From Pseudalkalibacillus sp. SCS-8 (GTDB taxonomy: Bacteria > Bacillota > Bacilli > Bacillales > Fictibacillaceae), in contig NZ_CP143541.1 of the NCBI RefSeq assembly GCF_040126055.1, positions 372,001-436,000 of the forward strand: 64,000 bases of DNA. The letters are read 5' to 3'. A program made the translations under genes and the position numbers. Below are positions 37,974 to 46,678 of this stretch, one piece after another (within the stretch, counting starts at the first letter, position 1; every line of letters starts with the position of its first letter). The notes beneath the pieces are model-generated. The model made no database searches, was not told where the DNA came from, and saw only the letters and a list, made by a program, of their open reading frames with translations.

Positions 37974-39248
37974 TTAATTTCCTATAGCTTTTGGTATTGG
38001 TTTAATAAATGTTGTTTCTGTAACATCTTCTGACTTAGGTAGTGATTGGGTAACTTTATCAAACATCCAAAAGATTCCAACTAAGAAAACAACTATACCA
38101 CTAATTAAAATGACATATACACTTCCAATAATAACTCCTAATAAACCACCTAATAGTGAACCTAACGGCATTGCAATACCACTTATGCTGAAAGATGCTG
38201 AAAATACTCTCCCCAATAAATGCTTTGGTATTCCTCTTTGCATACAAGTATTTATCAATATGTTTGTAACCCCGCCTGGAAACCAAGCTAGACCGTAAAT
38301 CGTTATCAATAACCAAGTCCAAGGACTAAATACGGATATAGCCCATAATAGTCCGCTAATGAAAAATGCAGTAGCATATACCTTTCCTATTCCAAATCTT
38401 TCTAGACTTAAATATGGAGCTAATAGCGCTCCTGCAAGACTCCCCAATGCCTGTGCCATTAATAAGAAACCAAATACTTCTGCTCCTCCTTGTTGTTTAC
38501 TAAATTCAGGGAGTACAACAAAAGTAGCTCCACCAGCCAGATTAATGGCAATCACACCCAATAATAGTCTAGAGAAAGTCTTATTCAGAAGAATGCTAAA
38601 GCCTTCTTTTAAATCAACTCCATACTTTTTGACGTAAGCTAAAATTGATTCCATATCCGTTACTTTTTCTTTTCTAGATTGCTTGGGTAAAATTATCAGT
38701 GAAAAAAGTAATGCGCCTATCAGAAACATAACTGAGTTTAAAAGGTAAATAGAAATTGGACCTATAGTTACCAGTAAAATCCCAGCAATTGCATTACATC
38801 CCGTTTCGATACCCTGATAAGCAAAGGTGAATAAAGAATTTGCTTTTGTTAATTCTTTTTCATCAACAAACGTAGGTAAAGCAGCCATTTGTGCAGGGTA
38901 AACTAACATATTAAAGGTTGTAATAATCGGTGATATGATTAAAACGAGTGAGACACTTAACAAGTCGAAGTAGTATGCTATCGGAATTATTAGTAACATA
39001 AAGGACTGAATGCATTGGGTGATAATTAACAAAGGACGAATTGGAATTCTGTCAATTAATGGTCCTCCAAAGAATTGAATAAATCTTGGTATAATTGTGA
39101 GGAATCCTGCTAATCCCGTATAAAAAGTTGAGCCACCTAAATCAGAAACCAACCACATGGCAGCAACAGCATATAACGTGTCACCAATATTTGTAACAAT
39201 CCTTCCTAAAAACATATATAAGAAATTCTTGTTAAAGAATATGGTCAT
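37974..39248 (-). CDS. MFS transporter controlled by adjacent ArsR-type regulator
   Basis: A 424-residue major facilitator with 12 helices, beginning MTIFFNKNFLYMFLGRIVTNIGDTLYAVA, typical of the MFS_3 efflux group. CAGGAGTGA before the ATG at 39248 sets the start, four bases after the regulator stop, so the two genes are one operon. AT-rich like its regulator, suggesting joint acquisition. The likely function is drug or metabolite efflux; substrate unknown. Confidence 0.85.
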   Translation of the reverse strand: MTIFFNKNFLYMFLGRIVTNIGDTLYAVAAMWLVSDLGGSTFYTGLAGFLTIIPRFIQFFGGPLIDRIPIRPLLIITQCIQSFMLLIIPIAYYFDLLSVSLVLIISPIITTFNMLVYPAQMAALPTFVDEKELTKANSLFTFAYQGIETGCNAIAGILLVTIGPISIYLLNSVMFLIGALLFSLIILPKQSRKEKVTDMESILAYVKKYGVDLKEGFSILLNKTFSRLLLGVIAINLAGGATFVVLPEFSKQQGGAEVFGFLLMAQALGSLAGALLAPYLSLERFGIGKVYATAFFISGLLWAISVFSPWTWLLITIYGLAWFPGGVTNILINTCMQRGIPKHLLGRVFSASFSISGIAMPLGSLLGGLLGVIIGSVYVILISGIVVFLVGIFWMFDKVTQSLPKSEDVTETTFIKPIPKAIGN

Positions 39249-39252
39249 AACT

Positions 39253-39756
39253 TCACTCCTGCTCATCTTCTGTCTTTTGTTTAGCTGAGACAATTTTTAC
39301 ACCAATACTGAATTCATCTGCTTCGGAATAATCACTAACAGATGTTTTAACAACCCATTTTTCAAGAAACTTTCTAAATTCTTCTTTTATCTCCTCTTGT
39401 TGGTCAGGAGTTAAATTTAATCGAAGGCTTAATAAGGTTGAATCTCTAGAAGGAAAATCATCATTTAATACTGGATCAATGGATGTGTCGCCTTCAGAGT
39501 TAAACCACTTTGCTTTTGATTTATAATACTTTTCTGTAACTCCTCCAAATTGTCTTTCTTCAACTAACTCAATTAGTCCACCATCATATAACTTTTTTAT
39601 ATGATAATGAACATTCCCAGGTGACTGACCTAATAGTTCTGCTACTTGCTTTGATGTTTTTGGTTTATCGATTAGCTGACTAATAATTTTTATTCTTAAT
39701 GAATTTCCGAGTAGTTTTGCTTGTTCAACCGAAACATTTAAAGGTTTGTCGTACAT
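39253..39756 (-). CDS. ArsR-like winged-helix regulator
   Basis: A 167-residue DNA-binding protein. LGNSLRIKIISQLIDKPKTS and QVAELLGQSPGNVHYHIKKLYDGGLIELVEE form a winged HTH of the ArsR/HTH_20 type (the N-V-H-Y-H-I-K-K-L recognition helix). A helical C-terminal part probably serves dimerisation or ligand sensing. AAAGGAG lies ahead of the ATG. It is the first gene of an operon with the MFS pump, which it probably represses. Confidence 0.85.
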   Translation of the reverse strand: MYDKPLNVSVEQAKLLGNSLRIKIISQLIDKPKTSKQVAELLGQSPGNVHYHIKKLYDGGLIELVEERQFGGVTEKYYKSKAKWFNSEGDTSIDPVLNDDFPSRDSTLLSLRLNLTPDQQEEIKEEFRKFLEKWVVKTSVSDYSEADEFSIGVKIVSAKQKTEDEQE

Positions 39757-39940
39757 TGAGTATTCTCCTTTTTATGGCAATCTATTTTTTTAGATTATCA
39801 ATCTGTAAAATTAGATTATCACATCCGTCTGTATTTGTATATAACTTCCAATATATTTATGCCAAAGAAAAAAAGCCACCATTCAGCAGCTTTTAAACCT
39901 TTATCCAACTAGCTTCTAAAATTCTTATTCCCAAAGAGCC

Positions 39941-40198
39941 TTACGGTAAAAAGAAGAAATTGAGCAGCATGAGGACGAGAAAGGTTGTCAGGAACAAGGC
40001 AGGAACCATGATGAGTGATCCGCCATCTTTCGCTAGCTCGCCAAATAGGCTGCCGATTACGGCTGAAACAATAAACTCTCCGATTAGGATGGGGATGAGC
40101 AAGAGGATCGATAAGCTGGTTCGTAAACGGAAGAGGATTGCCAGGACAATACAAATAATTAATGGAATTACGATATATATGGGGTCTACAATACTCAT
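39941..40198 (-). CDS. Small membrane protein, unknown
   Basis: An 85-residue protein with three hydrophobic segments (about 8-26, 30-50, 63-84). GAGGAG lies nine bases before the ATG at 40198. It follows the SgrR_N-like regulator gene by 17 bp, so they are probably co-transcribed. No family recognised. Confidence 0.65.
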   Translation of the reverse strand: MSIVDPIYIVIPLIICIVLAILFRLRTSLSILLLIPILIGEFIVSAVIGSLFGELAKDGGSLIMVPALFLTTFLVLMLLNFFFLP

Positions 40199-40215
40199 CA
40201 ATGCATGCTCCTCAT

Positions 40216-40926
40216 CTAATTAGCGATCTCATTCAAATAGGCCTCTGCCTTATCTCGACTTGCGAACGTTTGATGTGGTCCCATTTCCTCAAGGCGTGAT
40301 TCCATATAAGTTTTCAGATAAGGAGAACTCGTATAGGTGGCGATGGCTTTCAGGTCTTTTTCGGCAATCAGTTTACGAAGCTCCTGCATATCGCTTTCGA
40401 CATCAGGCGTGTTCACTTGTTCGTCGGTCATGTCCATTAGGATGGTGAAGCCAGGTCTCGTTTTGGAAAGGTTCTCTATAATCATACTCTTATAGATCTC
40501 GACGTTTTCTTTTGTGATGAGTTCCCGAAGCCGGATGTGGATCCGGTTTTTTTCTTGGTCGTAATGGACGAGGAATTTGGATTGATAATACCAGTCGGAG
40601 AGTGCCATCTTTATCGAAGGGGCCTCTGTATCGACTCGGATGAACGCTTCGTTTTCTTTCCCCTGAAGGATCATTGACTTGAAAAGCTCTAGCTGGATGT
40701 CCTCTACGTTTTTATGAAAGGTGATGGACGAAGTATTGCCGCGGCCCTTCCCAGGTTTCCACGTAATCCAGCCGAGGGTCTCCATTTTCTTGATTACAAG
40801 GCGTAGGCTGCGCATCGTGTAAAAGGAAATATCCGCTAAGTCCTGAAGCTGGATGTCGATCGGTTTTTCATTCGGTTGCTCCGAAAAATGCGTACGGATC
40901 CGGATATACAGTTCCTCAAGCTTCAT
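40216..40926 (-). CDS. SgrR_N-like HTH regulator with STAS-like C-terminal domain
   Basis: A 236-residue protein with two parts. Residues 1-75 match the SgrR N-terminal DNA-binding domain: LQDLADISFYTMRSLRLVIKKMETLGWITWKPGKGRGN, split between helices and the KGRGN wing. Residues about 130-236 have a beta-alpha pattern with FTILMDMTDEQ and LKAIATYTSSPYLKTYMESR that looks like a STAS/SpoIIAA-like fold. SgrR normally carries a solute-binding domain instead, so this is an unusual combination. GGAGG eight bases before the ATG at 40926 sets the start. Confidence 0.7.
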   Translation of the reverse strand: MKLEELYIRIRTHFSEQPNEKPIDIQLQDLADISFYTMRSLRLVIKKMETLGWITWKPGKGRGNTSSITFHKNVEDIQLELFKSMILQGKENEAFIRVDTEAPSIKMALSDWYYQSKFLVHYDQEKNRIHIRLRELITKENVEIYKSMIIENLSKTRPGFTILMDMTDEQVNTPDVESDMQELRKLIAEKDLKAIATYTSSPYLKTYMESRLEEMGPHQTFASRDKAEAYLNEIAN

Positions 40927-41098
40927 CCTTGTCACCTCCGAAAACAGGAAATCTCCACTCGTTACTTTTTCCTCTTTAAATCACATCGACCCTGCTATAC
41001 TTTTCTTAACTTCATCATAATGTTGATGGTGGATATTACTCACAATTATACCATAGGACGGCTGTTGTCTTGGTCTAGAGGAAGAGGAGGAAGAAGAG

Positions 41099-42145
41099 AT
41101 GGATGTACTTGAAACGAACATTGAGTTGGATGGTGAGATGAGAGTTTGTGGCACATTGGCCGTACCGAAAGCAAAATTGCGTGAAAAGAGTCCGGCGATT
41201 CTCATCATTGCTGGAAGTGGACCTCTGGACCGGAATGGGAACGGTCCGAAAGGGAAATATCCGACCAACTTGTATAAAGACTTGTCCGATTTCTTCACTT
41301 CTCTCGGATATATCGCGTTCCGATATGACAAGCGCGGCACGGGTGAAAGTGAGGGCAATTGGCGGAGCACAGGTTTTGTCGATTTAGTCTGTGACGCGAA
41401 ACGGGCTGTTGATTATTTGAAAACGAGAGATGAAGTTGATGCAGATAAAATCATCGTTGCTGGACACAGTGAAGGGGTAACGATTGCGACCAAGCTGGCT
41501 GAGGATGTGCGTGTTGCTGGGCTGATGTTCCTGTCCGGAGGTGCGGATAATTTGGAACAGTCGTTAAAGCATCAGCGTGAAAATGCGTATGAAGAGCTGC
41601 TTTCTCAGAAGGGCTTCAAGGGCTGGTTGTATAAAAAGTTGAAAGTGGATGAAAAAGGCGAAAAGCAAGTGAACAAGATGATGAAGAAAATCTTTTTATC
41701 GGATAAAGATGTGATCAGGTACCAGTTTGCGAAGGTGAACGCCCGCTGGTTCAGGGAGCACTTTACGTTTGATACGCGAAAAGCGCTTCGTACGATTGAC
41801 ATACCGATTCTCGCGCTCGTTGGCGATAAAGATCCGCTCGTAAACTCGGAAACATTGCCTGAATTGGAACACCTCGTGAAAGGCGAGTGTGAAACGTATG
41901 TGATTGAGGATATGGAGCACGGCTTGAAACAACAGGGGGCGGACAAATCGATTTTAAATAGTAAAAAGCTGCTGAAAGAAAGCATGGGGAAACCGATCCA
42001 CGAGCATGCTCAGCTAATCATGCAGAACTGGCTCGCTCGGGTGACCCATCCAAAAAAGGGAGTGGAACGGCATGGCAGAAGACAAGAATATGAAGAACCG
42101 GACAGTACGTCAAATCCTCTTCACGCTTCGATTCCGACATTATAA
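41099..42145 (+). CDS. Alpha/beta hydrolase (serine aminopeptidase/esterase-like)
   Basis: A 348-residue hydrolase. The oxyanion region is IIAGSGPLDRNGN, the nucleophile elbow G-H-S124-E-G, the acid in LVGDKDPLV and the histidine in EDMEHGLK. This fits the cytoplasmic X-Pro dipeptidyl-peptidase/esterase-like group, with a lid of about 80 residues between elbow and acid. GAGGAGGAAGAAGAG precedes the ATG. The last 25 residues overlap a possible small gene in another frame. Confidence 0.88.
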   Translation: MDVLETNIELDGEMRVCGTLAVPKAKLREKSPAILIIAGSGPLDRNGNGPKGKYPTNLYKDLSDFFTSLGYIAFRYDKRGTGESEGNWRSTGFVDLVCDAKRAVDYLKTRDEVDADKIIVAGHSEGVTIATKLAEDVRVAGLMFLSGGADNLEQSLKHQRENAYEELLSQKGFKGWLYKKLKVDEKGEKQVNKMMKKIFLSDKDVIRYQFAKVNARWFREHFTFDTRKALRTIDIPILALVGDKDPLVNSETLPELEHLVKGECETYVIEDMEHGLKQQGADKSILNSKKLLKESMGKPIHEHAQLIMQNWLARVTHPKKGVERHGRRQEYEEPDSTSNPLHASIPTL

Positions 42146-42311
42146 ATTCATTTTTGCCAGTATGTTCGTTTTGAAGCGGGTGGATGAGGATGAGCGTGAA
42201 AGGGAAAAAGCAAAAAAACGGGTAGTGAGGTGGAATCCGATTGGTTTTTTCAGACGGGATGCTCGAAGTAATTCTGGAGATTATCTAAGCTTTCTCAACA
42301 TTCGACATTAG
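42072..42311 (+). CDS. Possible small basic protein overlapping hydrolase end
   Basis: A 79-residue frame starting MAEDKNMKNRTVRQILF with GGGAGTG seven bases upstream. It shares its first 74 bases with the end of the hydrolase gene. It is very basic, with one moderately hydrophobic segment (HYKFIFASMFVL). No family recognised. Support rests on the ribosome binding site and length; it may be spurious. Confidence 0.4.
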   Translation: MAEDKNMKNRTVRQILFTLRFRHYKFIFASMFVLKRVDEDEREREKAKKRVVRWNPIGFFRRDARSNSGDYLSFLNIRH

Positions 42312-42382
42312 GTTCCTACAAAGTCTTCTCTCTTTTTGTGGTAAAATAAACGTCAAACTTCTGTTGCGAAAAGAGGGTTGCC

Positions 42383-42898
42383 ATGTACGATCCAACGATT
42401 TTTGAGAATTTGAAGGTTGCGGTTGAAAATTACGTGTATGATCTGGATAACCTTGCGAGTGAAATCACGATTACGAACCGTGTAGACAATATGGAGATGG
42501 CAACGATGTCGAGGTCATTCCAGCTGCAGTTCGTGTTGGCGGATGAGCCGGGTGTCGAAGCGGAGGTTGTATTGGAAGCGTCGCTTAAAGATCTTGCTGC
42601 TGAGCTGTTGGAAGTGGAGGGAGAGAATCCTGGCTGTACGTTACTCGTCCGCTTTTACATGCAGATCGATGACGTGGAGGTCGAGTGTGCGCAGATTGAA
42701 GAGCTGCTTCATTCGATTTGGGACCAGGAGAAGCCGCCGACCCAAACGATTTCATATGTATACGGGCAAGGGAGCAACGTCCTAATGAATAAGATTGAAG
42801 TCACGTTCAACCAGCGGATCAATGAGGATCAGATGGAGGATATCCCGAGCTTGATTGACCATGTGATTGAATCGCTCCAGCATTTGAATGATCTATAA
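42383..42898 (+). CDS. Conserved-type hypothetical protein
   Basis: A 171-residue acidic soluble protein with alternating beta and helical segments and no membrane span. I do not recognise a family. AAGAGGGTTGCC precedes the ATG and a terminator follows directly. Codon use is like that of the chromosome around it. Confidence 0.75.
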   Translation: MYDPTIFENLKVAVENYVYDLDNLASEITITNRVDNMEMATMSRSFQLQFVLADEPGVEAEVVLEASLKDLAAELLEVEGENPGCTLLVRFYMQIDDVEVECAQIEELLHSIWDQEKPPTQTISYVYGQGSNVLMNKIEVTFNQRINEDQMEDIPSLIDHVIESLQHLNDL

Positions 42899-42900
42899 AA

Positions 42901-42938
42901 AAGACACCTCCTGCCGGGTGGATAGCAGGGGGTGTTTC
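42901..42938. terminator. Terminator
   Basis: AAGACACCTCCTGC pairs with GCAGGGGGTGTTT around a ten-base loop, with A-run and T-run flanks between convergent genes. Confidence 0.8.
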
Positions 42939-42988
42939 TATTTGGTCGTGCTGCATACAACTTGTCCTTCATTTATCAAGATGACTTC

Positions 42989-43423
42989 CTACAACAGTAC
43001 AGGCTTGATTTGCCCGCGGATTTCTCCAGCAGGGTTTTGCTCTGTATGGACGTTGACGTAAGTCTTCTTTTTTGACATCAGTCTAAGGAGGTCTTGTACA
43101 TTCCTTACACCGACATTGTTTGGAACGATGTCATCATCCGTAATTTTACCAGTCACGACACCACGACGCGTCGAGATCCCGTTTTGCTCAGCAAGTGTTG
43201 CCAGGTCAGCCCCGAATAAAAAGGCTAACACCGGACCGTTCACACCACGCTCTCCAAAATGGATATGGGCTTGGACGAAGTCACGGATGTCGTTGACTGT
43301 CATTTCGAATTTGATGCAGTTTCCATAGTCATCTGCAACGAACTTCGCCATTCCATTTGCATTCGTTCTGACCGGGGGAACTTCTTGACCGCCTGTTAAA
43401 TCAGCCACAAAAAATTTATACAT
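42989..43423 (-). CDS. CHRD-domain protein
   Basis: A 144-residue protein that is essentially one CHRD domain: LTGGQEVPPV at the start, the HIHFGERGVNGPV strand, and NVHTEQNPAGEIRGQIKP at the end. There is no signal peptide. CHRD domains occur in chordin and in many bacterial proteins of unclear role. GGAGG before the ATG at 43423 decides the start over the upstream GTG. Confidence 0.9.
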   Translation of the reverse strand: MYKFFVADLTGGQEVPPVRTNANGMAKFVADDYGNCIKFEMTVNDIRDFVQAHIHFGERGVNGPVLAFLFGADLATLAEQNGISTRRGVVTGKITDDDIVPNNVGVRNVQDLLRLMSKKKTYVNVHTEQNPAGEIRGQIKPVLL

Positions 43424-43588
43424 ACCTTCACCTCCTCGCACGTAACTATAGTAGTTTATTCAAGTAGAGTAGGATTGGTATAGATGAAAAACTAGAATCG
43501 ATGCTAGATTTCAAAAACTAGATTTGTCACAACCGCCCAGATTGCTCATATATTGTTTGAAAGGCTATTGGAACGGGGGAGAGTAACG

Positions 43589-44062
43589 GTGAAATTCACG
43601 GTCCAGTACATTCCGTTGAGCAAAATCAAACCCGGTCAGTCCGTTAAAATGACAGAGCGTTTGAAGCGCCTGCAAGGAATTGTTTGGGATTGCATGTATT
43701 TGCTTGTCGTCAAAGAGCAGCGGAAGGACGGCACGTACGTCCTCGTAAGTGGTTTGGAGCGCTTCGAGTATTTGAAAAATTTCACAAAGCATGTGTATGC
43801 CCCGTGTCTTGTCGATGAGAGTGAGCCGAAAGGTTGGAAGGGCTGGGTGAAGCGGATGCGGAACAATCAGCCGGTGGACGATTATCCGTTGATCCCGAAG
43901 AGCTGGTCGATCGTACGCACGTTTTTGAAAAAGGAGCCCCGTTTCAAGGAGCTGTCCCGCTTCCAGCAAATCAAAGTCCTCTATTTGGGCGCCCGCTATA
44001 AACGAACCGTCATCCTATCCATGCAAAACCGCGTCAACCAACTGATGAAAGAAAATCCGTAA
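43589..44062 (+). CDS. ParB-like nuclease-domain protein
   Basis: A 157-residue protein whose first 80 residues (VQYIPLSKIKPGQSVKMTERL, VLVSGLERFEYLK split in two) look like the ParB/Sulfiredoxin fold, with GLERFEYL at the place of the G-x-R-R motif but degenerate. The C-terminal 70 residues are basic and helical (KSWSIVRTFLKKEPRFKELS). GGGGGAGAG five bases before the GTG at 43589 sets the start. It is followed by a palindromic repeat that doubles as a terminator. Confidence 0.7.
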   Translation: MKFTVQYIPLSKIKPGQSVKMTERLKRLQGIVWDCMYLLVVKEQRKDGTYVLVSGLERFEYLKNFTKHVYAPCLVDESEPKGWKGWVKRMRNNQPVDDYPLIPKSWSIVRTFLKKEPRFKELSRFQQIKVLYLGARYKRTVILSMQNRVNQLMKENP

Positions 44063-44071
44063 CCGATGGTA

Positions 44072-44135
44072 AGTGTCAGGCACCGATTTGGAACTCAGCT
44101 GTACCAAGGGTTCTGAATCGGTGCCTGACACTTTT
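44072..44135. repeat. REP-like palindrome, copy A
   Basis: AGTGTCAGGCACCGATT at 44072-44088 pairs exactly with AATCGGTGCCTGACACT at 44116-44132 across a 27-base loop, followed by TTTTT. It lies between the ParB-like and aldo/keto reductase genes. Confidence 0.85.
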
Positions 44136-44177
44136 TCATGTTAGTATATTGGTAGCTTGCGGGAAGAGGTGTTGGAC

Positions 44178-45095
44178 GTGAAGAAGATCAAACTTGGAAA
44201 TAGTGGGATAGAGGCAGGCGAGATTGCGCTCGGTTGCATGCGGATGAGCGGTCTTTCGACGAAGGAAGCTGCGGAAGTGATTGAAAATGCGTTGGAGCAA
44301 GGTGTTACGTTATTTGACCATGCGGACATTTATGGCGGGGGTGCGTCTGAGGAGCGCTTTGCTGAAGCGGTCGACATGAACTCTTCTCTCCGTGAAAAGA
44401 TGATCATCCAGACGAAGTGTGGAATCCGTAAAGGCTTTTATGACTTTTCGAAGGAACATATCCTTCAATCTGCTGAACAGAGCTTGAAGCGGTTGAACAC
44501 GGATTACATAGACATTTTCATGCTGCATCGACCGGATGCGTTGATGGAGCCGGATGAGGTGGCGGAAGCGTTCAATGAGTTGAAGGAGAGCGGAAAGGTC
44601 CGTCATTTTGGTGTGAGCAACCATAACCCGATGCAAATTGAGCTGTTGAAACGCAGTCTGGATCAGGAGCTGATCATCAACCAGATGCAGTTCAGTATCA
44701 TGCATACACCCATGATTGATGCTGGCGTGAACGTGAACATGCAGCACGAAGGAGCGAATATGCGGGACGGCAGTATGCTCGAGTACAGCCGGTTGAACAA
44801 CTTGACGATCCAAGCGTGGTCGCCGTTCCAGTATGGCATGATTGAAGGAGCTTTTGTCGGAAATGACGATTACCCAGAAGTGAACGCGAAGCTGCAGGAA
44901 TTTGCCGATAAATATAGCGTGACAGATTCAGCGATTGCGATTGCCTGGATTCTCCGTCATCCAGCGAATATCCAACCGGTCGTCGGAACGATGAACCCGA
45001 AGCGGATGACTGACATTGCCAAAGCTTCTGACATCAAACTGACACGCCAGGAATGGTATGAGCTATATAGAGCGGCGGGGAATGATCTGCCTTAA
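44178..45095 (+). CDS. Aldo/keto reductase (YdhF-like)
   Basis: A 305-residue NADPH-dependent oxidoreductase. The catalytic tetrad is visible: Asp and Tyr in FDHADIYGGG, Lys in IIQTKCGIR, His in FMLHRPD. The NADP region near the C-terminus reads PVVGTMNPKRM. AAGAGGTG six bases before the GTG at 44178 favours this start. It is most like the YdhF group. Substrate unknown. Confidence 0.93.
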   Translation: MKKIKLGNSGIEAGEIALGCMRMSGLSTKEAAEVIENALEQGVTLFDHADIYGGGASEERFAEAVDMNSSLREKMIIQTKCGIRKGFYDFSKEHILQSAEQSLKRLNTDYIDIFMLHRPDALMEPDEVAEAFNELKESGKVRHFGVSNHNPMQIELLKRSLDQELIINQMQFSIMHTPMIDAGVNVNMQHEGANMRDGSMLEYSRLNNLTIQAWSPFQYGMIEGAFVGNDDYPEVNAKLQEFADKYSVTDSAIAIAWILRHPANIQPVVGTMNPKRMTDIAKASDIKLTRQEWYELYRAAGNDLP

Positions 45096-45207
45096 CTTTT
45101 GTTAGAGTGGATTCTTATGAATCTACTCTTTTTAAATTGTTAAAATATTCGGAATATGTGGTATGATAGAAGAATAACATGTCGGTAGTATCGAGAGGAG
45201 GAGTTGG

Positions 45208-45981
45208 GTGAGTAGTATTCAAGGTGGTATGGCCGGGCTGAATTCGGTCATGTATTTTGGAAAGTCCAAGAAAGTGAAGGCGTCGCGGGATAAGAAAGGA
45301 GAAATCGTACTTAAGGTCGAAAAATTCATCCCGGATCGTCTGATGAAGTGGAAGCAAAAGATCGAGAAGATTCCTTTTCTTCGTGGCATCTGGATGATGG
45401 TGAGAACGGTGTTGATGAACTGGAAGGCGTATTTGGGCATCCTTCTCATTTTCATGCTGCCTAAAGTGACGGGCGGTAAGGTGGATGTGTTCAACAACGC
45501 GCAGGCCAATGGCTTTTTACAGAAGGTCTTGGCGATTTTTCCTGAACAGGTTCAACACATTGTCGTATTCGGTTCATTCTTTCTTCTTTTCGCATTGATC
45601 GTTAAGCTGACGCCACTCGGGAAGTATCATGGGGCCGAGCATATGGTGGATAATGCGTATGCTGCTTCTCGAAATCTATCAACAGAGAACGTCATGCAAT
45701 ACACGAGAATACATAAGAACTGTGGGACGAACCTGGTTGTGTTCATCTTCTTGTTCTACTCTGTTCTTTATCTCATGTTTGGCGGATTGTTGGCGGTATT
45801 ACTTGCATTCTTACTCGGGTATGAAGTGTTCATCCTCCGGAACAAAACGGTGAACAAGCTGTTGAAGCCGATTTATCTCGTGGGATATGCGTGTCAATAT
45901 TTATTGTTCACATCTCAACCGAGCGAACAGCACATTGAAGTTGCGGTCGCTGCGTACGATGGTGTTTTATCTGGAAACTAA
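45208..45981 (+). CDS. DUF1385 membrane protein (YqhQ-like paralogue)
   Basis: A 257-residue protein of the DUF1385 family. The core motif KYHGAEHMVDNAYAAS, then LSTENVMQYTRIHKNCGTNL is the family signature with conserved His, Glu and Cys. About four membrane helices are present. It is shorter than B. subtilis YqhQ (over 300 residues). GGAGGAG precedes the GTG start. Function unknown. Confidence 0.88.
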   Translation: MSSIQGGMAGLNSVMYFGKSKKVKASRDKKGEIVLKVEKFIPDRLMKWKQKIEKIPFLRGIWMMVRTVLMNWKAYLGILLIFMLPKVTGGKVDVFNNAQANGFLQKVLAIFPEQVQHIVVFGSFFLLFALIVKLTPLGKYHGAEHMVDNAYAASRNLSTENVMQYTRIHKNCGTNLVVFIFLFYSVLYLMFGGLLAVLLAFLLGYEVFILRNKTVNKLLKPIYLVGYACQYLLFTSQPSEQHIEVAVAAYDGVLSGN

Positions 45982-46009
45982 AAAAAGCAGGCGGGAAGCC
46001 TGCTTTTTT
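45980..46009. terminator. Bidirectional terminator
   Basis: AAAAAGCAGGC pairs with GCCTGCTTTTTT around five bases, between convergent genes. Confidence 0.9.
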
Positions 46010-46223
46010 ATTTTGCCGTTAATGATTGAACAAGCTTGACGGTTGTGATCAGGGAAATGAGGAACCATAGGATGACAATCGTCCCCATGTAAACGAGCTG
46101 GACGGCTGTTGGATTCGGAAACCATAGCGGGACGACGTACGTTTCTAATAATGTGAAAATTTGATAGTACACGAACAAAATGATGACAAACATTCCCCAA
46201 AACAAAATTCTACTCCGGTTCAT
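46008..46223 (-). CDS. Small two-helix membrane protein
   Basis: A 71-residue protein with two transmembrane segments (about 6-27 and 43-65) and a short periplasmic-side loop. GGAGG lies nine bases before the ATG. No family recognised. Its stop lies in the terminator shared with the DUF1385 gene. Confidence 0.65.
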   Translation of the reverse strand: MNRSRILFWGMFVIILFVYYQIFTLLETYVVPLWFPNPTAVQLVYMGTIVILWFLISLITTVKLVQSLTAK

Positions 46224-46324
46224 CTTCTAACCTCCGAATTCCGACCTTCTTTCCTTTAACTATCATATCATGAAAAAAGAACCAATCTCTTACATATAGT
46301 CAAAGGATTTGGAAGGTGTCATCG

Positions 46325-46381
46325 ATGGTTATTGGACATTCTAAGAAGAGTAAGAGGCAGCAAAAGTTGAGGAGAAGATGA
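46325..46381 (+). CDS. Possible 18-residue basic peptide
   Basis: ATG at 46325 opens an 18-codon frame, MVIGHSKKSKRQQKLRRR, with a GGAAGGTG site eight bases upstream and a strong terminator eight bases downstream. The tight SD-ORF-terminator layout suggests a real micro-gene, but the peptide is too short for codon evidence. Confidence 0.35.
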   Translation: MVIGHSKKSKRQQKLRRR

Positions 46382-46388
46382 ATCGGGT

Positions 46389-46417
46389 GATCCTTTCTGA
46401 GGAAAGGATCTTTTTTT
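46389..46417 (+). terminator. Terminator
   Basis: GATCCTTTC pairs with GAAAGGATC around four bases, followed by seven T. Confidence 0.8.
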
Positions 46418-46455
46418 GTATGTGGGGAGGACTGTGGGAGAGTCGGAGGATGATT

Positions 46456-46570
46456 ATGAACCTAGATCAGGAGTTATGAACCTATTTTGAGATTTATGAA
46501 CCCAGATTAGAAATTTTGAACCTAGATCAGAAATTATGAACCTATATGGTCAAAAGATGAACCTGTTTCG
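46456..46570. repeat. 20-bp minisatellite (ATGAACCT repeat)
   Basis: Units begin at 46456, 46476, 46496, 46516 and 46536 (20 bp each), then 46557 after one 21-bp unit. Consensus is ATGAACCTAGATCAGAAATT. The first eight bases are best conserved, and the last six or so vary. The rest of the 46224-46678 gap has no further gene. Confidence 0.85.
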
Positions 46571-46631
46571 ATTTTCCGCTCCTACCATAAGTAAGATTTT
46601 TGTCCAAAAATCGTCGTCCACCAATCGCAAC

Positions 46632-46672
46632 AAAAAAAGATCCAAAGGCGCGCGAAGTCACACCTTCGGATC
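46632..46672 (-). terminator. Terminator of amidinotransferase-fold gene
   Basis: On the minus strand GATCCGAAGG pairs with CCTTTGGATC, followed by a T-run (A-run at 46632-46638 on plus). Confidence 0.75.
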
Positions 46673-46678
46673 ATTCGA

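Noticed and set aside
46456-46570. CRISPR array
   Set aside because: Repeats are 20-bp contiguous units without spacers and there are no cas genes in the window.
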